Positions 1 to 6,016 of a stretch of DNA of 25,210 bases are shown one piece after another. The stretch is from contig CALCFD010000018.1 of NCBI GenBank assembly GCA_937900695.1, positions 1-25,210 on the forward strand, written 5' to 3'. The DNA comes from an uncultured Eubacterium sp. (lineage in GTDB: Bacteria > Bacillota > Clostridia > Peptostreptococcales > Anaerovoracaceae). The position numbers and the translations under genes are program-made. The notes beneath the pieces were generated by a model that worked only from the letters and a program-made list of their open reading frames with translations, had not been told where the DNA came from and made no database searches. Every line of letters begins with the position of its first letter. Positions within the stretch are counted from its first letter, which is position 1.

Positions 1-7
1 TAAAAAT

Positions 8-34
8 AGCGAGGCAGTTAAAAACTGTCTCGCT
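8..34. other. Inverted repeat, 12-bp arms
   Basis: Arms 8-19 and 23-34 pair over 12 bp with one G.T pair and a 3-nt loop. The minus-strand reading is followed by an ATTTTTA run, while the + strand reading has no T-run. It probably belongs to the 3' untranslated region of a gene to the left of the window, in tandem with the hairpin at 58-92. Confidence 0.55.
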
Positions 35-57
35 AATAAAGTCTAACTTTTGGGGGT

Positions 58-92
58 CACCTCACATTTCTATTGTGAAGTGCTCTTTTTTT
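58..92 (+). terminator. Rho-independent terminator of an upstream, off-window gene
   Basis: Arms CACCTCAC (58-65) and GTGAAGTG (75-82) pair with one G.T, and CTC plus seven T residues follow. It lies just upstream of the next promoter and so insulates the operon starting at 201. Confidence 0.6.
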
Positions 93-102
93 GTATACGT
101 TA

Positions 103-130
103 TTGACATATACCAATAAAGGAATATAAT
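103..130 (+). promoter_or_regulatory. Consensus sigma-A promoter for the NifX/ATPase operon
   Basis: A perfect TTGACA (103-108) and a perfect TATAAT (125-130) are separated by 16 bp. The predicted transcription start is near 137, about 64 nt before the first start codon at 201. Confidence 0.8.
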
Positions 131-142
131 AATAATTGTAAG

Positions 143-154
143 TGGCATATGCCA
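143..154. promoter_or_regulatory. Perfect 12-bp palindrome TGGCATATGCCA, candidate operator
   Basis: TGGCATATGCCA is fully self-complementary. It begins about 6 bp after the predicted transcription start of the 201-2656 operon, a position where a bound dimeric repressor would block transcription. The cognate regulator is unknown. Confidence 0.4.
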
Positions 155-200
155 TTAAATAAATAGTGGATAATAGTCCTTACAGAAAAGGAGAAAAGAA

Positions 201-572
201 ATGAAGATTGTAATACCTGTAGATGAAAAGATGGAATTATCAGATGTATGCGTAGTGTTTGCAAGAACGCCATATTTTGGAGTGTATAATACAGAAGATA
301 ATAGTTTTGATTTTATTGATAACACAGCTACCGAAAGTAGTAGCGGAGCAGGTATCAAAGCTGCACAGCTACTAGTAGATGAAGGTGTTGATGTACTACT
401 TACACCACGTTGTGGTGAAAATTCAGAGGAAGTATTAAAAGCAGCTGAAATTAAAATATATAAGACAGCAAAAGAAAAAAAAGCTATGGAAAATATAAAG
501 TTGTATATAGATGGACAGTTAAATGAGCTAACTGAGTTTCATGGCGGTTTTCATGGAAGAGGAGCAAAATAA
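201..572 (+). CDS. NifX/NifB-family (dinitrogenase Fe-Mo cofactor) small protein
   Basis: This 123-residue protein has the NifX/NifB C-terminal/MTH1175-like fold pattern: an N-terminal strand MKIVIPVDEK, then GAGIKAAQLLVDEGVDVLLT and a short CGEN motif near residue 71. Family members bind metal-sulfur clusters or cluster precursors. The tail (FHGGFHGRGAK) is Gly/His-rich and could help bind metal. The start has a GGAG site 8 nt upstream. It is the first gene of a four-gene operon and ends 1 nt before the likely start of the next gene. It keeps only one Cys of use (71) besides Cys17, so a cluster-carrier role is inference; NifX-type roles in nitrogenase are unlikely since no nif structural genes are visible. 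Confidence 0.85.
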   Translation: MKIVIPVDEKMELSDVCVVFARTPYFGVYNTEDNSFDFIDNTATESSSGAGIKAAQLLVDEGVDVLLTPRCGENSEEVLKAAEIKIYKTAKEKKAMENIKLYIDGQLNELTEFHGGFHGRGAK

Positions 573-573
573 A

Positions 574-1410
574 ATGAAAATTGCAGTACTAAGTGGCAAA
601 GGTGGTACAGGTAAAACATTCGTATCAGTAAATCTTGCATGTACTGAAGGTAATTGTGTTTACGTAGATTGTGATATAGAAGAACCAAATGGACATTTGT
701 TTTTTAAACCTCAGTGGAAAGATGAAAAATCAGTAAAAGTGTCACTACCTAATTTTGATAATGAATCTTGCATAGGGTGTCGTAAATGTGTAGATTTTTG
801 TAAATTTAACGCACTTGTGTATATAAAGAATAAAGTGTTCTTATTTGACGAAGTGTGTCATTCCTGTGGTGGATGTCAGATGGTTTGTGAAGCGGATGCG
901 GTAGGTGAGAAGCCTGCAGAGGTTGGCATTGTAAGAAGTGGTCAGAGTAAAGATATAAAGATTATCTCCGGCCAGCTAAATGTAGGTGAGATGACAGGAA
1001 CACCAATTATCGGTCAGATGATGAATGAAATTAGAGATGAAGATAAGACAGTTATAATTGACTGTCCACCTGGAAGTGCATGTATCGTAATGGACAGCAT
1101 TAAGGATGCAGATTATTGTATTTTAGTTGCCGAGCCGACAGCATTTGGAAGTCATAATTTAGAAATGGTCTATGAGCTTGCAACACTTATGAAAAAAACA
1201 TTTGGAGTAGTATTAAATAAGTGTTTAGATGGAAACAATCCTTCAGAAAAGCTTTGTCATGAAAAGGGGATTGAAATAATCGGAAGAATTCCTTTTGATA
1301 GTAAAATTGGGAAGTTAAATTCAGATGGTGAGATTATTTCTTATATTTCCAATGAATATAAAAGCTATTTTGAGGAAATTTTATCAAAAGCAAAGGAGGC
1401 AATTAAATGA
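574..1410 (+). CDS. MinD/ParA-type P-loop ATPase with two inserted [4Fe-4S] ferredoxin motifs
   Basis: A deviant Walker A motif GKGGTGKT (residues 8-15) marks the MinD/Mrp ATPase family. Two complete CxxCxxCxxxC motifs follow, CIGCRKCVDFC and CHSCGGCQMVC, the ferredoxin insert typical of the COG1149 class. DCPPGSA is the switch II region. I place the start at the ATG at 574, with GAGGAG 9 nt upstream; in-frame ATGs at 541 and 553 would overlap the previous gene and lack a site. The length is then 278 aa. It overlaps the next gene by ATGA, implying translational coupling and probably a heterodimer with its paralogue. Likely role: ATP-driven assembly or transfer of an Fe-S or heterometal cluster, possibly onto the flanking NifX-like proteins. 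Confidence 0.88.
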   Translation: MKIAVLSGKGGTGKTFVSVNLACTEGNCVYVDCDIEEPNGHLFFKPQWKDEKSVKVSLPNFDNESCIGCRKCVDFCKFNALVYIKNKVFLFDEVCHSCGGCQMVCEADAVGEKPAEVGIVRSGQSKDIKIISGQLNVGEMTGTPIIGQMMNEIRDEDKTVIIDCPPGSACIVMDSIKDADYCILVAEPTAFGSHNLEMVYELATLMKKTFGVVLNKCLDGNNPSEKLCHEKGIEIIGRIPFDSKIGKLNSDGEIISYISNEYKSYFEEILSKAKEAIK

Positions 1411-2276
1411 AGCAGCTACTTATATTAAGTGGAAAAGGTGGCACAGGCAAAACGACTGTAGCTAGTAGTTTAATTAAGCTTTCAGCCTCTAAGGCATTTG
1501 CTGATTGTGATGTAGATGCACCTAACTTGCATCTTATTATGGCGCAAAATAGTGAGCCGGAAAAAAGTAATTATTACGGACTACCTAAGGCAAATATAGA
1601 TACATATAAATGTGTTTCTTGTGGTGCTTGTCAAAAGGCATGCAAATTTGACAGTATATTAGGCGAGAATGGCAAGTTTGTTGTCAATACGTTTTCCTGC
1701 GAAGGCTGTGGTGTTTGCCAGCTGGTGTGTCCTAATGATGCTATATCTTTAGTGCCAGAGCCATCTGGTGAAAAAGTTCTTTATAAAGAAAAGGAACGAG
1801 TGTTTTCTACAGCCAAGTTAAGGATGGGAAGTGGTACATCAGGAAAACTTGTTTCAGAGGTGAAAAAACAGCTTAGGGAATATACACCAGAAGATGCAGA
1901 GTTTTCTGTAATTGATGGATCGCCTGGAATCGGATGTCCAGTTATTGCATCAATGAGTGGTGCTGATATAGTACTTATAGTAGCTGAGCCTTCTATTTCA
2001 GGTATAAACGATATGGAGCGTATTATAAAAACAGCAGAAACATTTGGCACAAAAGTTGTAGTTTGTATAAATAAATATGACACAAATACAGATATGACTA
2101 AAAAAATAGAAGAATACTGTATGGAAAATAAAATAGAATTTGTTGGCAAGATTCCTTTTGATAAGGTAGCTGTGAAAGCTGTAAATGAAGGAATGGCAGT
2201 AGTTGATTATGATTGTAAAGCAGCTAATGCTATAAAATTAATATATGAAAAAATTAGAACTATAATTTTAAGTTAA
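1407..2276 (+). CDS. MinD/ParA-type P-loop ATPase with two inserted [4Fe-4S] ferredoxin motifs (paralogue)
   Basis: This 289-residue paralogue of the preceding protein has Walker A GKGGTGKTT (residues 9-17), CVSCGACQKAC and CEGCGVCQLVC as two full [4Fe-4S] ligand sets, and DGSPGIGCP as switch II. The ATG at 1407 overlaps the previous stop (ATGA), with AAAGGAGG upstream. Tandem pairs of such ATPases beside NifX-family proteins are known in anaerobes, including the ORP-associated loci of Desulfovibrio. There they are thought to act in assembling a Mo-Cu cluster on ORP. The same job here is an inference from gene order. Every cysteine ligand is intact, so both clusters should form. Confidence 0.88.
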   Translation: MKQLLILSGKGGTGKTTVASSLIKLSASKAFADCDVDAPNLHLIMAQNSEPEKSNYYGLPKANIDTYKCVSCGACQKACKFDSILGENGKFVVNTFSCEGCGVCQLVCPNDAISLVPEPSGEKVLYKEKERVFSTAKLRMGSGTSGKLVSEVKKQLREYTPEDAEFSVIDGSPGIGCPVIASMSGADIVLIVAEPSISGINDMERIIKTAETFGTKVVVCINKYDTNTDMTKKIEEYCMENKIEFVGKIPFDKVAVKAVNEGMAVVDYDCKAANAIKLIYEKIRTIILS

Positions 2277-2293
2277 ATTAAAGGAGGAAAAAA

Positions 2294-2656
2294 ATGATTA
2301 AGATTGCAGTTGCAAGTGATGGAAATTTAGTTACAGGACATTTTGGACATTGTGAAAATTTTAAAATTTATGAAGCTGAAGATGGTGTTATTACAAAATC
2401 TGAAGCAATTCCAAACCCAGGCCACAGACCAGGATTTTTACCTAACTACTTACATGAGCTAGGCGTTAACGTAATCATTTCAGGCGGAATGGGCGGCGGT
2501 GCTATTGATATCTTCAATGAGCATAAAATCGAAGTTATCGTTGGTGCAGAAGGTGAATCAGAAGAAGCAGCAAAAGCTTACTTAGCTGGAACTTTAAAAT
2601 CAACTGGTAGCGTATGTCATGAACATGCTCATGAACATGAATGTGGTGCACACTAA
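2294..2656 (+). CDS. NifX/NifB-family (ORP-like) cluster-binding protein with His/Cys tail
   Basis: This 120-residue protein shows the classic family signature: MIKIAVASDG, GHFGHCENF (residues 15-23) and VIISGGMGGGAIDIFNEHKI (60-79). It ends in a metal-chelating tail CHEHAHEHECGAH (108-120). It follows the two ferredoxin-ATPases after 17 nt with a strong AAAGGAGG site. By analogy with ORP and other MTH1175-like proteins it may carry a molybdenum-containing or Fe-S cluster. The His/Cys tail would suit metal capture (Cu, Zn, Ni or Fe). Its A/C-ending codons are somewhat richer than in the neighbours, which fits higher expression. The function remains inferred from family and context. Confidence 0.87.
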   Translation: MIKIAVASDGNLVTGHFGHCENFKIYEAEDGVITKSEAIPNPGHRPGFLPNYLHELGVNVIISGGMGGGAIDIFNEHKIEVIVGAEGESEEAAKAYLAGTLKSTGSVCHEHAHEHECGAH

Positions 2657-2673
2657 AAAATATTGTTTACTAT

Positions 2674-2709
2674 ACTGCCATGCGTATTGTCGTTGCGTGG
2701 CAGTTTTTT
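2674..2709 (+). terminator. Rho-independent terminator of the NifX/ATPase operon
   Basis: ACTGCCATG and the complementary arm ending GTGGCAGT pair around a loop near 2685-2690 and are followed by TTTTTT. It lies 18 nt after the stop at 2656. Confidence 0.8.
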
Positions 2710-2733
2710 GTTATGTTTAAAGCATATATATAA

Positions 2734-2784
2734 TAAAAAAGCTACACGCATTGAGTTTTGGTGTAATCTTAATTGCGTGTAGCT
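2734..2784 (-). terminator. Terminator of the Bax-inhibitor-family gene
   Basis: Arms 2740-2750 (AGCTACACGCA) and 2774-2784 (TGCGTGTAGCT) are perfectly complementary over 11 bp. On the minus strand the stem is followed by a T-run (A-run 2734-2740 on +). Inner bases 2751-2755 and 2768-2772 can extend the stem. It faces the + terminator at 2674-2709 in a convergent gene end. Confidence 0.8.
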
Positions 2785-2807
2785 AATTATTTTATATGTT
2801 TGCTTTT

Positions 2808-3479
2808 TTAGTCATCGCTTCTATCCATAATACTTAGTATTCTTAAGAATAAGTTTACAATATCGACATAAAGGTTACATGCTGTGTCTACAGCATTGTC
2901 AACAGTACGTTCTATTCTTTGAGCGACAACCCAGTCATAGCCAATATATCCGCAGAAAATTACTGCTATAATTACATCTGTAACATGAAATACATGCCAA
3001 CTAAAGAATAAAGCTAAAATTTCTACTATAATTACTAATAACAATGATAGAAATAAAACTCTACCTAGTTTTAAGAAAAATGATGGAATTATCATACTGA
3101 TAATCATCATTATACCTGTTACACAAGCTGTAACTACAACTGCTCTAAAAATTAAACCTGGATCATAACTATATGTAACTGATGTAAGTACCACACCGAT
3201 TGGTAACACTATTAGGTTATAGCCTAAAAAGCTTATTAAAGGTTTATCACTGCCATTGACAATAAATGAGCCTGCAAGAACTAAAACTATATAGCCGATA
3301 AGAAGAGCAAATGGTTTTATACCTATTGCAATTGGCCCAATAGTCTTAGTAATAATCAATGTAGCTATAAATCCGTAAAGAAGTACAGCTCCGATGATTA
3401 AGTTGTATTTACGAGCAGAAATAACAGGACTATCGAAAGAACCACGACTGTTTGATAGTTTTATGTCATCCATATTCAT
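2808..3479 (-). CDS. Bax inhibitor-1/YccA family membrane protein
   Basis: The polytopic protein has about seven hydrophobic helices. Its C-terminus (GYIGYDW, then TACNLYVDIVNLFLRIL) matches the BI-1/UPF0005 family, in which a conserved acidic C-terminal region is linked to cation leak in characterised homologues. An upstream ATG at 3494 exists, but its own codons (ATGGAGGAAAATATT) contain a GGAGG placed 8 nt before the ATG at 3479. I therefore start at 3479, giving 223 aa. It is a single-gene transcript with its own extended -10 promoter and terminator. Its physiological role in bacteria is not settled, and nothing nearby narrows it. Confidence 0.88.
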   Translation of the reverse strand: MNMDDIKLSNSRGSFDSPVISARKYNLIIGAVLLYGFIATLIITKTIGPIAIGIKPFALLIGYIVLVLAGSFIVNGSDKPLISFLGYNLIVLPIGVVLTSVTYSYDPGLIFRAVVVTACVTGIMMIISMIIPSFFLKLGRVLFLSLLLVIIVEILALFFSWHVFHVTDVIIAVIFCGYIGYDWVVAQRIERTVDNAVDTACNLYVDIVNLFLRILSIMDRSDD

Positions 3480-3526
3480 AATATTTTCCTCCATTAATAC
3501 ATAATTGCATATTTATATTAGAGTAT

Positions 3527-3535
3527 ATTATAGCA
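3527..3535 (-). promoter_or_regulatory. Extended -10 promoter for the Bax-inhibitor-family gene
   Basis: The minus strand reads TGCTATAAT, an extended TGnTATAAT element, about 50 nt upstream of the start at 3479. No convincing -35 box is seen at 17 bp, which is common for extended -10 promoters. Confidence 0.5.
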
Positions 3536-3611
3536 CTAATACTTTAGATATAAATATATAAATTGTCATTTATGATACAAATTTATAAAAGGTAGTGTGC
3601 ATTTGAAAATG

Positions 3612-3657
3612 CGAAAAATGGATACAGTCTATAATTTATAGACAAGTATCCATTTTT
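3612..3657 (-). terminator. Terminator of the MobA/ModE-like fusion gene
   Basis: Outer arms 3614-3625 and 3646-3657 pair perfectly over 12 bp, and an inner GTCTATA/TATAGAC stem extends the hairpin. The minus-strand stem ends in TTTTT. It begins 8 nt past the stop codon at 3666. Confidence 0.85.
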
Positions 3658-3665
3658 ATTTTTAG

Positions 3666-4577
3666 TTATTCAATATTATCAAAATGTTTTTTAAATAACT
3701 GACTTAAGATTTCATCAGCCTCTTTTGAAAAGTTTTCAAAGTTTTGCATTAGAGTCTTTGCGAAATCAGTAGTTGAAGAATAGCCTCCATTTACTCCGCC
3801 TTGTTGAGTTTTTATGATTTGACATCCTAATTGATCTTCTATTCTATTAATTATTGTACGTCCCTTGTTTAAACTGATTTTCATGTATTTACATGCTTTT
3901 GAAAGGGAACCAAGTTCATCAATTAGATTTAAAAGTCTGCAAGCTTCTCTATCAAAGAAAATCTTTTCCTTACCAAGTTCAAATTGTGCTGAAAGTCTTA
4001 GCTTTGAAGCGTCATGACTTTTAAGAAGATTTTTATATGTTTTATCCTTTTGAATATCAGCAGTAACACCAGGATCATCAACTTCGATAACTTCTTTTTT
4101 TAAGTCTGAATGATCAATTGCTCCTTTAAGTCCATTTTCACCGTTGTAATTGATAACTTCATCAAAAAAGGATTGACTTAACATTAAAGGATGTCCGAGG
4201 AAACCTTCATATGACGGAATACATACATCAGCTTTACCGTCAGCTAATGCTTTAATTGTATTCACAGCAAACATTGGAACATCGACATAAACAATTAATG
4301 ATTTTTGACACTTATCCTTTAGGTACTTAAGCCCAGTTTTTACAGAGTCAATCATTTCAGATTCTTTTGGAACAGATAAATATGTAATATTAGAATATTG
4401 ATGAAGACTTTTAAATTTATCTTCTTCAGCTCCGACAACTACAATTTTATTTATTCCTGCTTGCTCTAAAGAAATTTTGATTCTTTCTACAGCAGTAATT
4501 GATCCGATGATTTTCTTTGGTTCAAAGCTATCTTTATGTTTAGTTTTTCCTGTTGCAATAATCAGCGCACTTATCAT
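3666..4577 (-). CDS. MobA/MocA-like nucleotidyltransferase fused to a ModE-like winged-helix domain
   Basis: This 303-residue two-domain protein has residues 1-185 resembling MobA/MocA-type NTP transferases: ALIIATG start, YVDVPM (97-102) as the metal-binding DxP loop, and a GHP (128-130) substrate loop. Residues about 205-275 resemble the ModE N-terminal winged helix (FFDREACRLLNLIDELGSLSKA, then GGVNGGYSSTT). The glycine-rich signature of the nucleotide-binding loop is degenerate (ATGKTKHKDSFEPKK), so catalysis is uncertain. Such fusions could couple molybdopterin cofactor supply or molybdate sensing to transcription. AGAAAGGA lies about 8 nt upstream of the start. It has its own promoter and terminator and lies beside an ABC transporter that it may regulate. 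No moa/moe genes are in the window. Confidence 0.82.
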   Translation of the reverse strand: MISALIIATGKTKHKDSFEPKKIIGSITAVERIKISLEQAGINKIVVVGAEEDKFKSLHQYSNITYLSVPKESEMIDSVKTGLKYLKDKCQKSLIVYVDVPMFAVNTIKALADGKADVCIPSYEGFLGHPLMLSQSFFDEVINYNGENGLKGAIDHSDLKKEVIEVDDPGVTADIQKDKTYKNLLKSHDASKLRLSAQFELGKEKIFFDREACRLLNLIDELGSLSKACKYMKISLNKGRTIINRIEDQLGCQIIKTQQGGVNGGYSSTTDFAKTLMQNFENFSKEADEILSQLFKKHFDNIE

Positions 4578-4619
4578 TTTTATATTCCTTTCTGGATAAA
4601 ATCTAATAGTTACACATTA

Positions 4620-4658
4620 ATATGCATATATAATAACAAAATTGATTTACTTTCTCAA
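4620..4658 (-). promoter_or_regulatory. Promoter of the MobA/ModE-like gene with a 10-bp palindrome at the start site
   Basis: On the minus strand TTGAGA (4653-4658) and TATTAT (4630-4635) are spaced by 17 bp. The predicted start, near 4623, sits inside the perfect palindrome ATATGCATAT (4620-4629), a candidate autoregulatory operator. It shows that this gene need not depend on readthrough from the lipoprotein gene. Confidence 0.5.
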
Positions 4659-4734
4659 GGCAGATAATTAATCGGAGTGCTACCATAGCTTAATGTTATG
4701 TTATTGTGTGGAAAAACTTCTATTTTAAATGGTA

Positions 4735-5805
4735 TTAGATTTCACTGTTATATAGTTTTGTTAATTGATCATCTGTTAAGTCTACATGGTAGAATAACTT
4801 AAAGAATTCTTTGACTTCCTTATCTAATTCAAAATTTACTTTATCAGGATATAATTTTGCTGATAGCCACTTTAAACCAACGATTCTGTTTGTTGCAGGC
4901 GGTCTATCTATCCAGCTGAACGGTGCGTTTGGTGTGCCATAAACTTTATTGTCTTTTACAGCTTTAAGAGTTTTGTATTTTGAATCCTTCATAAATTTTT
5001 TTGCTGCTTGTGGACCTGTTAAGTTAGCTTTAGGTTCTCCATTTAGTAGTATAACATCTGGATTCCAAGCAAGAACCTGTTCAGTTGACACTTGAACTCT
5101 TCCACCTTCACCTAGCTCAAGATCTGCAACATTGTTAGCTTTTACAAGATCTAAAATCTGAGCATGAGCTGAACCTTTAGGTGCTGTATCTAGATAGTTT
5201 TCGCCATTACCATAATAAACGCTAACTTTTTCATTATCTTTAATATCCATTTTGTCTAGTTGAGCAAATGTATTATCGATATAAGAAGAAAGTGCTTCTG
5301 CTTCTTTTTTCATGCCTAAAACTTCTCCCATAAATTTATATGCTTCAGAAGATTTTAGTAAGTCGCCATCTACACCGATAACAGGAATTCCTAGATTTTC
5401 TTGTAACTTATCGCATTCATCTGTAAATGCATCACCAAGTTTACCTACGTTTATGCAGATTTGAGGATCTGCTTTAATAACTGTTTCGTAATTAACGTTT
5501 TCTGCCATGCCAAATGCTGGAAGATTATGATATTTCTTAGGAATCATACTTTTTTCCACATCATTAAGAGGGAAGCTCCATCCAAGAAGCTTATCAGGTG
5601 CTAATGTATAAACGTAAATACCTGCAACACTTCCGCCTGCGTAAACTTTTTCAATTTTATCAGCAGCTGGAATAGTAACTGTTCTTCCTGCCATGTCTTT
5701 GATTTCTCTTTCACCACTTGCTTTATTACCACCGCAACCAGTTAATACAGTTACAGTAAGCATAAATACAAGAAGAAGTGGAAGAATTTTAAACTTTTTC
5801 TTCAT
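4735..5805 (-). CDS. ABC transporter substrate-binding lipoprotein (FhuD/BtuF/MolA type)
   Basis: The 356-residue precursor has a lipoprotein signal: KKK, a hydrophobic core, and lipobox LTGC with Cys24 as the lipidated residue. The body is a class III (helical-backbone) binding protein: EIKDMAGRTVTIPA opening, VNYETVIKADPQICI, NPDVILLNGEP, and a C-terminal WIDRPPATNRIVGLKWLSAKLYP block. The family binds siderophores, haem, corrinoids or, in Haemophilus MolA, molybdate/tungstate. The partner permease and ATPase are encoded divergently from 6017. The start has GGAGG 7 nt upstream. The adjacent MobA/ModE-like gene makes molybdate or tungstate an attractive substrate, but iron complexes or cobalamin are not excluded. 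Confidence 0.88.
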   Translation of the reverse strand: MKKKFKILPLLLVFMLTVTVLTGCGGNKASGEREIKDMAGRTVTIPAADKIEKVYAGGSVAGIYVYTLAPDKLLGWSFPLNDVEKSMIPKKYHNLPAFGMAENVNYETVIKADPQICINVGKLGDAFTDECDKLQENLGIPVIGVDGDLLKSSEAYKFMGEVLGMKKEAEALSSYIDNTFAQLDKMDIKDNEKVSVYYGNGENYLDTAPKGSAHAQILDLVKANNVADLELGEGGRVQVSTEQVLAWNPDVILLNGEPKANLTGPQAAKKFMKDSKYKTLKAVKDNKVYGTPNAPFSWIDRPPATNRIVGLKWLSAKLYPDKVNFELDKEVKEFFKLFYHVDLTDDQLTKLYNSEI

Positions 5806-5880
5806 TTTCTTACCTCCATAAATTAAAGCTAATGCAATAAATAAGTTTTAATCCCTATAAAAATCACACGTATCCATCAG

Positions 5881-5909
5881 TTGACTTTTTTTTTAGGAAT
5901 TGTTATACT
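5881..5909 (+). promoter_or_regulatory. Promoter for the permease-ATPase-methyltransferase operon
   Basis: TTGACT (5881-5886), a 17-bp spacer and TATACT (5904-5909) each match the sigma-A consensus at 5 of 6 bases. The -10 box lies inside the left arm of the 5902-5940 dyad, so a protein bound there would exclude RNA polymerase. The leader would be about 100 nt. Confidence 0.6.
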
Positions 5910-5940
5910 TTTTAAAGCGAAACGCTTTTAAAAGTATAAC
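5902..5940. promoter_or_regulatory. 39-bp imperfect dyad, candidate operator of the transporter genes
   Basis: Arms 5902-5919 and 5923-5940 are complementary at 17 of 18 positions around a 3-nt centre. The outer half-sites read GTTATAC and GTATAAC. They loosely resemble ModE half-sites (CGTTATAT in Escherichia coli), but here they are about 25 bp apart. There is no T-run placed as in a terminator for either gene. It covers the + promoter -10 box and lies just downstream of the predicted minus promoter. Confidence 0.6.
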
Positions 5941-5950
5941 GAATAATTGT

Positions 5951-5979
5951 ATGCTAGCATTTAAAATATGATTTGTCAA
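5951..5979 (-). promoter_or_regulatory. Promoter for the substrate-binding lipoprotein
   Basis: On the minus strand a perfect TTGACA (5974-5979) is followed after 17 bp by TAGCAT (5951-5956), which lies within the palindrome ATGCTAGCAT (5951-5960). The predicted start is near 5944, giving a leader of about 139 nt that begins with the dyad at 5902-5940. The -10 match is modest (4 of 6). Confidence 0.45.
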
Positions 5980-6016
5980 CATCAATATAAGACATACATT
6001 TGGAAAGAGAGATATA

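Noticed and set aside
541..573. Earlier ATG codons (541, 553) for the first ferredoxin-ATPase
   Set aside because: They overlap the previous gene, lack a ribosome site and add residues before the family's conserved MKIAVLSGKGG start; the ATG at 574 has GAGGAG at proper spacing.
201..2656. Nitrogenase cofactor operon
   Set aside because: The NifX-like proteins are family members only; no nifH, nifD, nifK, nifB radical-SAM or nifE/N genes are present.
3480..3494. Upstream ATG for the Bax-inhibitor-family gene
   Set aside because: Its first codons contain the GGAGG ribosome site of the ATG at 3479, so it is more likely leader sequence.
4600..4734. Molybdenum-cofactor riboswitch upstream of the MobA/ModE-like gene
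   Set aside because: Motifs ACTCCG and GCCT occur on the minus strand, but I cannot build the family's conserved stems or find its other conserved blocks; the region is also short and AT-rich.
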